Shown: positions 23,795-32,643, numbered from the stretch's first letter. The stretch: 64,000 bases of DNA from Catenulispora pinisilvae (GCF_015356865.1 NZ_JAAFZA010000001.1:62003-126002), one strand, 5' to 3'. The notes: generated by a model from the letters alone, not told the origin. A program made the numbers and translations.

Positions 23795-24625
23795 CTACTC
23801 CGGCCGCCGCCCCCAAGCCGTCACGTGCGTCAGCGACAGGTCCACCACCTCGGGATCCTGCAACAGCCGCCGCGCCTCCCGGTACACCGCCTCGTCGAGT
23901 TCCATCCGCGGCCACAGTTGGTCCCAGGTCCGCAGCCAGAAGTCGTTCGCCGGGCTGTCGGCGCGCAGGACCGGGGTGGTGGCGGCCTCGCCGATGTCGG
24001 TCAGGCCCAGTTCGGCGAGCCGGCCCGGGTAGTCGCGGGCGAAGTGGAAGTCGGTGCCGATGGTGGTGTTCAGCATGCGGCGCATCGCGGCGAAGGTCTG
24101 GCGCAGGGCGGGGTGCGGGGAGGAGTGGGTGGCGAAGTCGACGTCGTCGCCGACCATGAGCCAGCCGCCGGGGCGGACCCAGGAGGCCAGGCGGGCCAGC
24201 AGTCTGGCGCGCTGCGGGGTGTGCATCAGCGTGGTGCGGCAGTGGACGAGGTCGTACTGGCCGGGCTCGGCTTCCAGGGCGTCGGCTTCCAGCGCGTCGA
24301 GGTTCGACGGGTTCGCGAAGGTGTTCAGCATGCGGACGCTGCGGTCCAGGGCCGTCACCGTGCCGCCCGGGTCTACTGCCCCGGCCAACCAGCGGGCCAC
24401 GTCCCCGGGGCCCGCGCCGACGTCCAGGCACCGCCATCCGGGGGAGATGCCTAGGCCCTTGAGGCAGCGGAAGGTGTGCTCGTCGTACATGGCGGCGAGG
24501 GCTGAGAGGCGAGGGAGTTCGGTGGCGACGCGCTCGGGGCGGAAGAGCCGGTCGCCGTAGCGTTCGCGGCGGTGGTCGGGCTGGTGCGCGCCGGTTTCGG
24601 GGGTTCGGGTGGGAGCCGGGCTCAT
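23795..24625 (-). CDS. SAM-dependent methyltransferase (class I)
   Basis: A 276-aa Rossmann-fold methyltransferase. Motif I CLDVGAGPGDVARWLA is preceded by LGISPGWR. Motif II is VTALDRSVRML, motif IV QYDLVHCRTTLMH, and the post-motif strand VRPGGWLMVGDDVDFATH. The pattern resembles the small-molecule/ubiE-like group; the acceptor is unknown. ATG 24625 is the start that removes a long antisense-derived extension. It runs opposite to serA and leuB, and nothing beside it suggests a pathway. Confidence 0.85.
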   Translation of the reverse strand: MSPAPTRTPETGAHQPDHRRERYGDRLFRPERVATELPRLSALAAMYDEHTFRCLKGLGISPGWRCLDVGAGPGDVARWLAGAVDPGGTVTALDRSVRMLNTFANPSNLDALEADALEAEPGQYDLVHCRTTLMHTPQRARLLARLASWVRPGGWLMVGDDVDFATHSSPHPALRQTFAAMRRMLNTTIGTDFHFARDYPGRLAELGLTDIGEAATTPVLRADSPANDFWLRTWDQLWPRMELDEAVYREARRLLQDPEVVDLSLTHVTAWGRRPE

Positions 24626-24882
24626 AGCCCCTGATTCTTCGCTGTCGGGGCGGAAGTGGCATGTGGGCGGCGAAGGGGACGGAGCGGGACGGTTCGCGGT
24701 GGTCTCACATCGTAAGAACATCCGCCCGCGGCGCAGACAAGATTTAGTCGGATGTCCTAGTGTTTTCCTTGCGCCGCAGGCCACCCTTACCGCGGTAGTC
24801 CCCCCAGCAGTACTCCGGCACCCTTCGGAGTCGTCCTCCTCTATGACGACCATCCGCATCACGACCCTGTCTGGAGTCCGCC
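24626..24882. other. intergenic with imperfect inverted repeat
   Basis: Divergent region upstream of leuB. ACATCCG (24718-24724) and CGGATGT (24749-24755) form an inverted pair around an A/T-richer 24-nt centre. The second arm reads on into GGATGTCCTAGTG, where TAGTGT may be a -10 box. No protein gene was supported here. Confidence 0.35.
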
Positions 24883-24987
24883 ATGACCCGCACCCGTCGC
24901 CCCCGGTCCACCTCCGCCGCCTCCTCCGAGGCCGCCGCGGCCGCCCGCGAGGCGTTGCAGCAGGCGCTGGATCGCCGCAGCCGCTGA
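24883..24987 (+). CDS. 34-aa basic/Ala-rich small protein
   Basis: ATG 24883 with GGAG 7 nt upstream opens a 34-residue frame: [16 protein letters not shown], then an Ala run, then [14 protein letters not shown]. It is a basic head followed by a likely amphipathic helix. No family is known to me. It lies 80 bp before leuB and its stop precedes the leuB promoter. It could be a leader, but it lacks a Leu/Ile/Val codon cluster, so attenuation is not supported. Composition is compatible with coding, but this remains tentative. Confidence 0.4.
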   Translation: MTRTRRPRSTSAASSEAAAAAREALQQALDRRSR

Positions 24988-25054
24988 GCGGCCGCGATCG
25001 CGATCCGCGTGTCCACATAGCGAACACTCGCAGCTTGCCCATCGAGACACGGTT

Positions 25055-25060
25055 TACCGT
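25055..25060 (+). promoter_or_regulatory. leaderless -10 box for leuB
   Basis: TACCGT followed by AGGACC (six nt) and ATG 25067. AGGA could in principle act as a ribosome-binding site, but its spacing is too short, so leaderless initiation is favoured. Confidence 0.6.
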
Positions 25061-25066
25061 AGGACC

Positions 25067-26143
25067 ATGACAGCACCCTCCTGCATCCGGTTGGCCGTGA
25101 TCCCCGGCGACGGCATCGGCGTCGAGGTCACCGCCGAGGCCCTCAAGGTCCTGCAGGCCGCGCTGCCGCAGGACGTGAAGGTGGAGGGCACCGAGTACGA
25201 CCTCGGGGCCCGCCGCTACCACGCCACCGGCGAGACGCTGCCGGAGGAGGTGCTGGCCGAGCTCAAGGGCTACGACGCGATCCTGCTCGGCGCGATCGGC
25301 GACCCCAGCGTGCCCTCCGGCGTGCTGGAGCGCGGGTTGCTGCTCAAGCTGCGGTTCGCCTTCGACCACCACGTCAACCTGCGGCCGTCGAAACTGCTCC
25401 CCGGCGTCGAGGGCCCGTTGCGCAAGACCGCGCCGATCGACTTCGTCGTGGTCCGGGAGGGGACCGAGGGTCCTTACACCGGCAACGGCGGCACCATCCG
25501 CTCCGGCACCGTGCACGAGGTGGCCACCGAGGTCAGCCTCAACACCGCCTACGGAGTCGAGCGCGTGGTGCGTGACGCCTTCGCCCGGGCGCAGGCCCGG
25601 CCGCGCAAGAAGCTGACGCTGGTCCACAAGACCAACGTGCTGGTGTTCGCCGGCTCGCTGTGGAGCCGGGTCTTCAACGCGGTGGCCGCGGAGTTCCCCG
25701 AGGTATCCACCGACTACCTGCACGTCGACGCCGCGACCATCTTCCTGGCCACCCAGCCGGAGCGGTTCGACGTGATCGTCACCGACAACCTGTTCGGCGA
25801 CATCATCACCGACCTCGCCGCCGCGGTGACCGGCGGCATCGGGCTGGCGGCCTCCGGGAACCTGGACGTCACCGGCACCTTCCCGTCGATGTTCGAGCCC
25901 GTACACGGCTCGGCGCCGGACATCGCGGGGCAGGGCAAGGCGGACCCGACCGCCGCGGTACTGTCCGCCGCCCTGCTCCTGGAGCACCTCGGACGCACCA
26001 AGGCCAGCCCGGCCTTGTCCGAGGCCGCGCGCCGGATCGAGGAGGCCGTCGAGGCCGACCTCGCCGAGCGGGCGGCGAACGCCACGCCGCGGACGACCTC
26101 CGAGATCGGCGACGCGCTGGCGGCCAAGGCCGCTGTTTCGTAG
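25067..26143 (+). CDS. leuB: 3-isopropylmalate dehydrogenase
   Basis: A 358-aa beta-decarboxylating dehydrogenase that converts 3-isopropylmalate to 2-ketoisocaproate precursor in leucine synthesis, and often also acts on citramalate-derived methylmalate. Motifs: [11 protein letters not shown] at 13-23, LLGAIGDP near 83, [13 protein letters not shown] near 102, [14 protein letters not shown] near 130, VHKTNVL near 186, and the Mg-binding [15 protein letters not shown] near 240. [20 protein letters not shown] near 280 binds NAD. It stands with ilvE and cimA, supporting a branched-chain role. A perfect 11-bp hairpin follows. Confidence 0.95.
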   Translation: MTAPSCIRLAVIPGDGIGVEVTAEALKVLQAALPQDVKVEGTEYDLGARRYHATGETLPEEVLAELKGYDAILLGAIGDPSVPSGVLERGLLLKLRFAFDHHVNLRPSKLLPGVEGPLRKTAPIDFVVVREGTEGPYTGNGGTIRSGTVHEVATEVSLNTAYGVERVVRDAFARAQARPRKKLTLVHKTNVLVFAGSLWSRVFNAVAAEFPEVSTDYLHVDAATIFLATQPERFDVIVTDNLFGDIITDLAAAVTGGIGLAASGNLDVTGTFPSMFEPVHGSAPDIAGQGKADPTAAVLSAALLLEHLGRTKASPALSEAARRIEEAVEADLAERAANATPRTTSEIGDALAAKAAVS

Positions 26144-26177
26144 TACGCCGCTGTAGTACATCCCATCCCATCCCGGA

Positions 26178-26208
26178 CCGGCCTGGCGGCACAGGAGCGC
26201 CAGGCCGG
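26178..26208 (+). terminator. terminator hairpin after leuB
   Basis: CCGGCCTGGCG and CGCCAGGCCGG pair perfectly around a 9-nt loop, followed by CTTGTGT. Confidence 0.65.
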
Positions 26209-26266
26209 CTTGTGTCGTGCGAGCAAATGCGCGCGGGCCGAGGTATTCCTCGCCCCGCTCCTGGGG

Positions 26267-26328
26267 TAACGTCTCAGATAATGGGATTTTCCCTGGGAGG
26301 GGCGTCGCGAGCTGCGCGCCTCGGCTAG
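26267..26328 (+). promoter_or_regulatory. ilvE promoter and possible 15-aa leader ORF
   Basis: TAACGT (26267-26272) is a good -10 box. Eight nt later ATG 26281 opens a 15-residue frame, MGFSLGGASRAARLG, ending TAG at 26328, 46 nt before ilvE. The peptide is not rich in branched-chain residues and no terminator separates it from ilvE, so it may simply be the translated head of the leader. Confidence 0.4.
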
Positions 26329-26374
26329 ACACCGGGCCAGAGCTGGCCGTCGAGGCCGTCAAGGAGGACGCGCG

Positions 26375-27472
26375 ATGACACTCACCATCGAACTCAAGCC
26401 GAGCAGTACTCCCAAGTCGACCGAGGAGCGGGAAGCCCTCAAAGCGGTCGGCGGGTTCGGGCAGATCTTCACCGACAACATGGTCACGATCCGCTACACC
26501 GAGGGCCGCGGCTGGCACGACGCCGTCCTGGAGCCCTACGGTCCGGTGAGCCTGGACCCGGCCGCCTCGGTCCTGCACTACGGCCAGGAGATCTTCGAAG
26601 GGCTCAAGGCGTTCAAGGCCGCCGACGGCCAGATCGTCTCCTTCCGGCCCGACGCCAACGCCGCGCGCTTCAACCGCAGCGCCGCCCGGATGGCGATGCC
26701 CGAGCTGCCCGAGGACCTGTTCCTGGCCGCGATCGACGCCCTGGTCAGCACCGACCGCGAGTGGGTGCCCGAGGGCGAGGGCCGCAGCCTGTACCTGCGC
26801 CCGTTCATGTTCGCCACGCAAGTCGGCCTCGGCGTGAACTCGCCGAGCGCGGAGTACCTGTTCATGCTGATCGCCGGTCCCGCCGGCTCCTACTTCGCCG
26901 GCGGTGTGAAGCCGGTGACCGTGTGGCTCTGCGAGGACTACGTGCGCGCGGTCAAGGGCGGCACCGGCGAGGCCAAGTGCGGCGGCAACTACGCGGCCAG
27001 CTTCCTGGCCCAGGCCCAGGCCGTGGAGCAGGGCTGCGACCAGGTGGTCTGGCTGGACGGCTTCGAGCACAAGTACGTCGAGGAGATGGGCAGCAACAAC
27101 CTGTACTTCGTCTACGGCGAGGGTGAGAACGCGCGGCTGATGACGCCCGCGCTCACCGGTTCGCTGCTGCCCGGCATCACCCGCGACTCGCTGCTCAAGG
27201 TCGCCGCCGACCTCGGCATCCCGGCCGAGGAGGGCACGATCTCGGTCGAGCAGTGGCGCCAGGGCATCGAGAGCGGCGAGATCACCGAGGTGTTCGGTTG
27301 CGGCACCGCCGCCGTGGTCACCCCGCTGGGCAAGGTGAAGAGCAAGGACGGCGAGTTCGCGATCGGCCACGGCGAGCCCGGCCCGGTGACGCTGAGGATC
27401 CGCGAGGCGCTGCTGGACATCCAGACCGGCAAGGCCGCCGACCTGCACCACTGGCTGCGCAAGATCGCTTGA
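26375..27472 (+). CDS. ilvE: branched-chain amino acid aminotransferase
   Basis: A 365-aa PLP enzyme of fold type IV that makes Leu, Ile and Val from their keto acids and glutamate. The PLP Lys lies in EAKCGGNYAASFLAQAQA near residue 201. Other family marks are LHYGQEIFEGLKAF, YLRPFMFATQVGLGV, and EMGSNNLYFVYG near 237. The substrate/phosphate loops are in EVFGCGTAAVVTPLG near 308. A strong AAGGAGG precedes the ATG. It follows leuB after a terminator and is ahead of the MFS gene, so it has its own promoter. Confidence 0.95.
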   Translation: MTLTIELKPSSTPKSTEEREALKAVGGFGQIFTDNMVTIRYTEGRGWHDAVLEPYGPVSLDPAASVLHYGQEIFEGLKAFKAADGQIVSFRPDANAARFNRSAARMAMPELPEDLFLAAIDALVSTDREWVPEGEGRSLYLRPFMFATQVGLGVNSPSAEYLFMLIAGPAGSYFAGGVKPVTVWLCEDYVRAVKGGTGEAKCGGNYAASFLAQAQAVEQGCDQVVWLDGFEHKYVEEMGSNNLYFVYGEGENARLMTPALTGSLLPGITRDSLLKVAADLGIPAEEGTISVEQWRQGIESGEITEVFGCGTAAVVTPLGKVKSKDGEFAIGHGEPGPVTLRIREALLDIQTGKAADLHHWLRKIA

Positions 27473-27533
27473 TCGTCGATCGATTACCTATTAATTAGTT
27501 GATATCCGCCGGGGCGTGGGGGAAGGTCGTCGG

Positions 27534-28799
27534 GTGACGCAGACCCTTACCGACACCTCGCCCCGGCGCTCCTTGTGGCGGCACCGGGACTTCCTGCTGC
27601 TGTGGGGCGGGCAGTCGGTCAGCGAGATCGGCAGCTCGGTGACCGTGCTGGCACTGCCGCTGGCCGCGGTGGTGCTGCTGAACGCCAGTACCTTCCAGGT
27701 CGGCCTGCTCACCGCGATGAGCACGGTCCCGTTCCTGCTCGTCGCGCTGCCGGCCGGGGCCCTGGTGGACCGGGCCGCCAAGCACCGGCTGATGATGTGG
27801 TGCGATCTGGGCCGGCTGCTGCTGATGGCCTCGGTGCCGCTGGCCACGTTCCTGCCCGGGATGCACCTGACGTTTCTCCACCTGCTGGTCGTCGCGCTGC
27901 TGGCCGGGGTCCTGACCGTGTTCTTCGACGTCGCCTACCAGAGCTACCTGCCGGTGCTGCTGGAGCGCGACGACCTGGTCGAGGGCAACGGCAAGCTCGG
28001 GACCACGCAGTCCTTCGCGCAGTTCGCCGGGCCCTCGCTCGGCGGGGTGCTGGTGGGGGCGCTCGGCGCGGCCCGGGCGCTGATCGCCGACGCCGCCAGC
28101 TACGGGCTGTCCGCGCTGTCGCTGTTCCTGATCCGGACGCCGGAGCCGCCGCCGCATCCGAGCCGCAAGGAGAGCCGGATCCGGGACGACATCAAGGAGG
28201 GGCTGCACTTCGTCGTCGGGCAACCGATCCTGCGCAAGGTCGTGGGCTGCACCGGCACCAGCAACCTGTTCAACTCGATGCTGATGGCCGTGGAGATCCC
28301 GTTCATGGTCCGGGTGCTGCACCTCAAGCCGGGCGGTGTCGGCCTGGTGCTCACCATGGCTGCGGTCGGCGGGATGGTCGGCGGCGTCACCGCCGGGCCG
28401 CTGGCCAAGCGCTTCGGCAGCGCCCGGATCATCTGGCTGGCGCCGCTGGTGCTCGGGCTCCCGGCGTTCCTGGCGCCGTTGGCGACCCCGGGCTGGGGCG
28501 TGCTGTTCTATCCGGCCGGGCTGGCGTTCTTCGGGATGATGGCGGTCGTCTACAACGTCGCGCAGGTCTCCTACCGGCAGGCGATCACCCCGCACGACCT
28601 GCTCGGCCGGATGAACGCCAGCGTGCGGTTCATCGTCTGGGGCACGATGCCGCTCGGTGCGCTGCTCGGCGGTGCGGTGGGTACCTGGCTCGGGCTGCGG
28701 CCCACTTTGTGGATCGCGGTGATCGGCAGCTATTCGGCCGTGGCCTGGGTCTTCTTCTCGCCCCTGCGCCACTTGCGGGATGTCACAGATCCCGTATGA
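27534..28799 (+). CDS. MFS transporter, 12-TM
   Basis: A 421-aa major facilitator protein of the DHA3-like exporter kind, with 12 hydrophobic segments. The N-terminal LWRHRDFLLLWGGQSVSEIGSSVTVLALPLAAVV and the cytoplasmic loop PAGALVDRAAKHRLMMWCDLGRLLLM (motif A region) identify it. A short charged loop (PHPSRKESRIRDDIKEGLHFV) separates the halves. GTG 27534 is preferred because GGGGGAAGG lies 8 nt upstream; GTG 27516 is the alternative. Its place between ilvE and cimA is compatible with branched-chain amino acid export, but that is only contextual. Confidence 0.82.
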   Translation: MTQTLTDTSPRRSLWRHRDFLLLWGGQSVSEIGSSVTVLALPLAAVVLLNASTFQVGLLTAMSTVPFLLVALPAGALVDRAAKHRLMMWCDLGRLLLMASVPLATFLPGMHLTFLHLLVVALLAGVLTVFFDVAYQSYLPVLLERDDLVEGNGKLGTTQSFAQFAGPSLGGVLVGALGAARALIADAASYGLSALSLFLIRTPEPPPHPSRKESRIRDDIKEGLHFVVGQPILRKVVGCTGTSNLFNSMLMAVEIPFMVRVLHLKPGGVGLVLTMAAVGGMVGGVTAGPLAKRFGSARIIWLAPLVLGLPAFLAPLATPGWGVLFYPAGLAFFGMMAVVYNVAQVSYRQAITPHDLLGRMNASVRFIVWGTMPLGALLGGAVGTWLGLRPTLWIAVIGSYSAVAWVFFSPLRHLRDVTDPV

Positions 28800-28846
28800 C
28801 GAGACACGCTGTCCCAAGGGCTTCCCGGTATGGCAGGGTTGTGGGC

Positions 28847-28900
28847 ATGCAGCAGCCGCAGATTATTACGGCGTGCGCGCCGGCACCGGAGCAGCGATAG
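28847..28900 (+). CDS. cimA leader peptide with Ile-Ile codons
   Basis: A 17-codon frame, MQQPQIITACAPAPEQR, stop TAG. The two adjacent Ile codons are both ATT, rare in this GC-rich genome where ATC dominates. An in-frame GTG six nt upstream (28841) could be the true start, as TATGGC lies 6 nt before it. A terminator hairpin begins 28 nt after the stop and cimA 119 nt after it. This is the layout of a ribosome-mediated attenuator sensing charged tRNA-Ile. cimA feeds isoleucine synthesis, so the sensed amino acid matches the pathway. Confidence 0.6.
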   Translation: MQQPQIITACAPAPEQR

Positions 28901-28927
28901 AACCACTGCCCACCGCCAGCGCGCAGA

Positions 28928-28963
28928 CCTCTCGTGGATTCCCACGGGGGGCTTTTTGTTTTC
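28928..28963 (+). terminator. attenuator terminator upstream of cimA
   Basis: CCTCTCGTGG pairs with CCACGGGGGG (two G-U pairs) around ATTC, followed by CTTTTTGTTTTC. It is a good Rho-independent terminator placed between the Ile-Ile leader peptide and cimA. Confidence 0.75.
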
Positions 28964-29019
28964 TCTAGACAGCACGGCCTGTTTTCCCCAAGCCTGCACA
29001 GCCGAGGAGTATCGCCGCA

Positions 29020-30609
29020 ATGTCCGTCTCCGACGACTTCCACGTCTACGACACCACCCTGCGCGACGGCAGCCAGCAGGAGGGCCTGACCCTCGCCGTC
29101 GCCGACAAGCTCGCGATCGCCCGGCACCTGGATGCCCTGGGCGTCGGCTTCATCGAGGGCGGCTGGCCGGGGGCCGTCCCGAAAGACACGGAGTTCTTCC
29201 GGCGGGCTCAGACCGAGCTCGACCTGTTGCACGCGCAGCTCGCCGCGTTCGGCAAAACCCGCCGGGCCGGTGTCAGCGCCGCCGACGACCCGTTGGTGGC
29301 CGCGCTGCGGGAGTCCGGAGCGCCGATCGTCACGCTGGTGGCCAAAAGCCATGACCGGCATGTCGAACTGGCGCTCCGGACCACCTTGGCGGAGAACCTG
29401 GCGATGATCCGGGACACCGTCGGACATCTGCGGGCCGAGGGGCAGCGGGTGTTCCTGGACGCCGAGCACTTCTTCGACGGCTACCTGGCCGACCCGGCCT
29501 ACGCCCTGGAGTGCCTGCGCACCGCCGCCGAGGCCGGCGCCGACGTGCTCGTGCTCTGCGACACCAACGGCGGGATGCTGCCGACCCAGCTCGCCGACAT
29601 CGTGCACGAGGCGCGCGAGTCGGTCGGCGCCCGGATCGGCATCCACACCCACGACGACGCCGCCTGCGCGGTGGCCAACGCGCTGGCCGCGATCGACGCC
29701 GGAGCCAGCCACGTGCAGGGCACCGCCAACGGTTATGGCGAGCGCTCCGGCAACGCCAACCTGTTCAGCGTGGTCGCCAACCTACAGCTCAAGCTGGGCC
29801 GCGAGGTGATCCCGCCGGAGGGTCTGGCCGAGATGACCCGGATCGCGCACGCGGTCGCGGAGGTGACCAATCTGGCGCCGAACCCGCAGGCCCCCTACGT
29901 CGGGGTGTCGGCGTTCGCGCACAAGGCCGGGCTGCACGCCTCGGCGGTCCGCGTCGACCCGGACCTGTACCAGCACATCGACCCGCAGCTGGTCGGCAAC
30001 GACATGCGGATGCTGGTCTCGGAGATGGCCGGCCGGGCCTCGGTCGAGCTCAAGGGCCGGGAGTTGGGCTTCGACTTGTCGGCGGACCCCGAGACGCTGA
30101 GCCGGGTCGTCAACCGGGTAAAAGAACTGGAGGCCGGCGGTTACTCCTTCGAGGCCGCCGACGCCAGCTTCGAGCTCCTGCTGCGCGGTGAGCTCGGCGG
30201 GGCGCCGGTGTGCTTCTTCGAGGTGCTGTCCTGGCGGACCTTCGCCGAGCAGCTGGCCGACGGCGCCGTCGTCAACCAGGCGACGGTGAAACTGAAGGTG
30301 AAGGACGAGGAGGTGCTGGCCGCCGGCGAGGGCAACGGCCCGGTCAACGCTCTGGACATCGCGCTGCGAGCCGCGCTGGCCACGGCTTACCCGGTCCTGG
30401 CCGCGCTGGAGCTGGTGGACTACAAGGTGCGGATCCTGACCGGCGACCACGGCACCGCCTCGCGTACCAGGGTGTTGATCACCACTTCCGACGGTGAGGC
30501 CGAGTGGTCGACCGTCGGCGTGGACGAGAATGTCATCACGGCGTCCTGGCAGGCCCTGGTCGACGCGGTGACCTTCGGGCTCCTGAGCAAGGGGGAGACA
30601 CTTCTGTGA
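29020..30609 (+). CDS. cimA: citramalate synthase
   Basis: A 529-aa member of the DRE-TIM/LeuA family, condensing pyruvate and acetyl-CoA to (R)-citramalate, the threonine-independent route to 2-ketobutyrate and isoleucine. The catalytic start YDTTLRDGSQQEG is at 10-22, FIEGGWPGA near 45, metal ligands in GIHTHDDAACAVANALAAIDAGA near 208-230, and HVQGTANGYGERSGNANLF near 230. A C-terminal regulatory (LeuA-dimer) domain spans about 385-520. The GGWPGAVPKDTEFF stretch fits the CimA type rather than 2-isopropylmalate synthase. Control by the upstream Ile attenuator is inferred. Confidence 0.9.
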   Translation: MSVSDDFHVYDTTLRDGSQQEGLTLAVADKLAIARHLDALGVGFIEGGWPGAVPKDTEFFRRAQTELDLLHAQLAAFGKTRRAGVSAADDPLVAALRESGAPIVTLVAKSHDRHVELALRTTLAENLAMIRDTVGHLRAEGQRVFLDAEHFFDGYLADPAYALECLRTAAEAGADVLVLCDTNGGMLPTQLADIVHEARESVGARIGIHTHDDAACAVANALAAIDAGASHVQGTANGYGERSGNANLFSVVANLQLKLGREVIPPEGLAEMTRIAHAVAEVTNLAPNPQAPYVGVSAFAHKAGLHASAVRVDPDLYQHIDPQLVGNDMRMLVSEMAGRASVELKGRELGFDLSADPETLSRVVNRVKELEAGGYSFEAADASFELLLRGELGGAPVCFFEVLSWRTFAEQLADGAVVNQATVKLKVKDEEVLAAGEGNGPVNALDIALRAALATAYPVLAALELVDYKVRILTGDHGTASRTRVLITTSDGEAEWSTVGVDENVITASWQALVDAVTFGLLSKGETLL

Positions 30610-30771
30610 AGAGGACCTGACAAGGTCTCCGAGCGGAAGGGGATTGACCCGATCGGTGGTGATTCCCCACCTCATCTCGGTTATCTCCCGCTAATATGAC
30701 GGTGCGTAAGGGGTCCGTGCCCTAGAGTCAGCCTTCCGTTGGAAGTCAGCGAGGGTTGGTGACGCACTGCC

Positions 30772-32562
30772 ATGGGACTGGACAGGCGAGGGCCGATGCG
30801 GGCCCTTGACGCCCGGCGGCTGCCCGGGGCGCGCATTCACGGCGTGCCGCCGGGCTATGCCGCCGTCGGCCTGCTGATCACCGCGCACGCCTCGGTGGCG
30901 CTGATCGGCCCGGCCGGCTCGGTGCCGGCCGTGATGGGCGACGCGGGTCTGGCCGCCGCCGCGGCCCTCGCGGCGGCGGCGTGCATCCATCGCACGATCC
31001 TGATGGTCCGCTTCTACCGGATGGCCTGTTTCCGGTGCTATTCCTGGCTGCTGGCCGGGCTGTCCTGCCTGGCCGCGGCGGTCGGGAACGCGGTGTGGGC
31101 CTGGTATGAGCTGGTCCTGGACGTCACCCCGCCGACCCCCTCGGCCGCCGACTGGTCCTTCCTGTTCTTCGGGCCGCTGGCCTTAGCGGCCTTCGTCACC
31201 GCGCACGGCGAGCAGGTGAGCCTGTCGGTGCGGGTCCGGCTGCTGCTGGACACCACGCTGGTGGCCGGCTCGCTGTTCGTGGTGGCCTGGGTGGTGGCCC
31301 TGGCGCTGGCCATCGAGCGGGTGGACTCCCCGGTGCGGACCTTCCTGGTCCTGGGCTATCCGGCCTTCGACCTGGTGCTGGTCAGCCTGCTGCTGGCGCT
31401 GCGGGCGCGCACGCCGGGGGAGCGCGGCGGGATCGGCACCGGGGTGCGGGTCGGCTACCTGATGATCGTGGTCTGCGACTCGATCTTCACCATGCCCGCG
31501 GTCCGCGAGGGCTACCGGTCCGGCGGCATCCTGGACACCGGCTGGTTCGCCGGCTACCTGGTGATCGCGGTGGCCGCCTGGTACGGGGACGGCTGGCGGC
31601 CCGAGCGGGTCGGCCGGACCGCCGAGGGCGCCGCGGACACCACCGCGTGCGGGGCCGGCTGCTCGGTCGGGCTGCACGACTGCGACGCCGCGACCGGCCG
31701 CGAGGTCGCCCTCGCCCTGGCCGCCCCCGACGTCCCGGCCATCGATCCGCTCAACCCGGGTACCCGGTTCATCGACTCGCCGTCGCGCTGGGCCGCGCTG
31801 CTGCGGACGCTGCGCGGGATACTGCCGTACCTGGCCGCCGCCTTCTGCCTGGCCGGGGTCCTGGCCGACGGATTGGACACCGAACGCCGGATGGACCCGG
31901 TGGTGCTGATCGCCGGGGCCGCGGTGCTGGTCGCGCTGGTGGCCCGGCAGGCGCTGACGCTGTTCGAGAACCAGCGCCTCACCGAGGACCTGCGCCGGGC
32001 CGCGGCGACCCTGCAACACCACGCCTACCACGACGCGCTCACCGGCCTGGCCAACCGCGCGCTGCTCACCGACCGGCTGGAGCACGCGCTGACCCAGCGG
32101 CAGGCCGAGTGGGAGCCGGTCGCCGTGATCTTCCTGGACCTGGACGGCTTCAAGGGGGTCAACGACTCGGTCGGCCACGAGACCGGCGACCGGGTGCTGG
32201 TCGAGGCGGCGTACCGGATCTCCAGCTCACTGCGGGTCGGGGACACCGTGGCCCGGTTCGGCGGGGACGAGTTCGTGATCGTGCTGGAGGTGGGCACCAC
32301 GGTGGCCGGCGCGCTGGTGGTCGCCGAGCGGATCCGCGGCCGGCTGTGCGCGGAGTACTGCATCGAGGACCTGACGCACCGGCTCGGCGCCTCGATCGGC
32401 GTCGCCTTCTCCGAACCCGGCGGCACGGCCTCCAACCTGCTGCGCCGAGCGGACGCCGCGATGTACCGGGCCAAGACCGCGGGACGGAACCGGGTGGTCG
32501 CCGAACCGCTCGCCGCCACCTGGGCCATTTCGCATGGCGAGACCCCGGCGATCAATGCTTGA
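30772..32562 (+). CDS. membrane diguanylate cyclase (GGDEF)
   Basis: A 596-aa protein with about eight to nine hydrophobic segments spread over residues 22-380, then a GGDEF domain (about 415-580). The domain starts HAYHDALTGLANRALLTDRL and contains the intact active site RFGGDEFVIV near 497. The inhibitory I-site Arg-x-x-Asp (RVGD) lies five residues before it, so it is likely an active, product-inhibited synthase of cyclic di-GMP. The membrane part is MASE-like but not assigned. No EAL domain follows. It separates cimA from ilvB and is probably unrelated to amino acid synthesis. TAGAGT near 30723 may be its -10. Confidence 0.88.
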   Translation: MGLDRRGPMRALDARRLPGARIHGVPPGYAAVGLLITAHASVALIGPAGSVPAVMGDAGLAAAAALAAAACIHRTILMVRFYRMACFRCYSWLLAGLSCLAAAVGNAVWAWYELVLDVTPPTPSAADWSFLFFGPLALAAFVTAHGEQVSLSVRVRLLLDTTLVAGSLFVVAWVVALALAIERVDSPVRTFLVLGYPAFDLVLVSLLLALRARTPGERGGIGTGVRVGYLMIVVCDSIFTMPAVREGYRSGGILDTGWFAGYLVIAVAAWYGDGWRPERVGRTAEGAADTTACGAGCSVGLHDCDAATGREVALALAAPDVPAIDPLNPGTRFIDSPSRWAALLRTLRGILPYLAAAFCLAGVLADGLDTERRMDPVVLIAGAAVLVALVARQALTLFENQRLTEDLRRAAATLQHHAYHDALTGLANRALLTDRLEHALTQRQAEWEPVAVIFLDLDGFKGVNDSVGHETGDRVLVEAAYRISSSLRVGDTVARFGGDEFVIVLEVGTTVAGALVVAERIRGRLCAEYCIEDLTHRLGASIGVAFSEPGGTASNLLRRADAAMYRAKTAGRNRVVAEPLAATWAISHGETPAINA

Positions 32563-32595
32563 CACAGGCGCGGGCTCAGGAGGAAGGTTGCGAAC

Positions 32596-32643
32596 ATGAC
32601 GACACGAAAGTCGATTCTCGTACTTGCCGGGCGCGCAGGCTGA
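32596..32643 (+). CDS. ilvBNC leader peptide
   Basis: A 15-residue frame, MTTRKSILVLAGRAG, preceded by GGAGGAAGG. It contains Ile-Leu-Val-Leu in a row (ATT CTC GTA CTT; ATT, GTA and CTT are rare codons here). It is followed by a classic terminator and ilvB. Leader peptides with such runs control ilv operons by attenuation in actinobacteria and enteric bacteria. Confidence 0.8.
   Translation: MTTRKSILVLAGRAG

Noticed and set aside
24883-24987. The 34-aa ORF as a leucine attenuator leader peptide for leuB.
   Set aside because: It has two separated Leu codons and no Leu/Ile/Val run, no terminator lies between it and leuB, and leuB has its own downstream promoter.
24609-25070. A plus-strand frame whose TGA overlaps the leuB ATG, as a coupled upstream gene.
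   Set aside because: It lacks a ribosome-binding site and a domain; the 34-aa frame inside the region has a better start signal, and leuB has its own -10 box.
23795-27451. A 1218-codon open frame on the minus strand spanning leuB and ilvE.
   Set aside because: It is an antisense shadow of G/C-ending codons in leuB and ilvE. Only its last 276 codons (from ATG 24625) have methyltransferase motifs and are kept.
27516-27533. GTG 27516 as start of the MFS transporter.
   Set aside because: GGGGGAAGG is well placed for GTG 27534, and no -10 box or ribosome-binding site supports the upstream GTG.
30610-30771. A cyclic di-GMP riboswitch before the GGDEF gene.
   Set aside because: No conserved GEMM-type core sequence or paired helices could be traced in these 162 nt; only weak -10-like boxes were seen.
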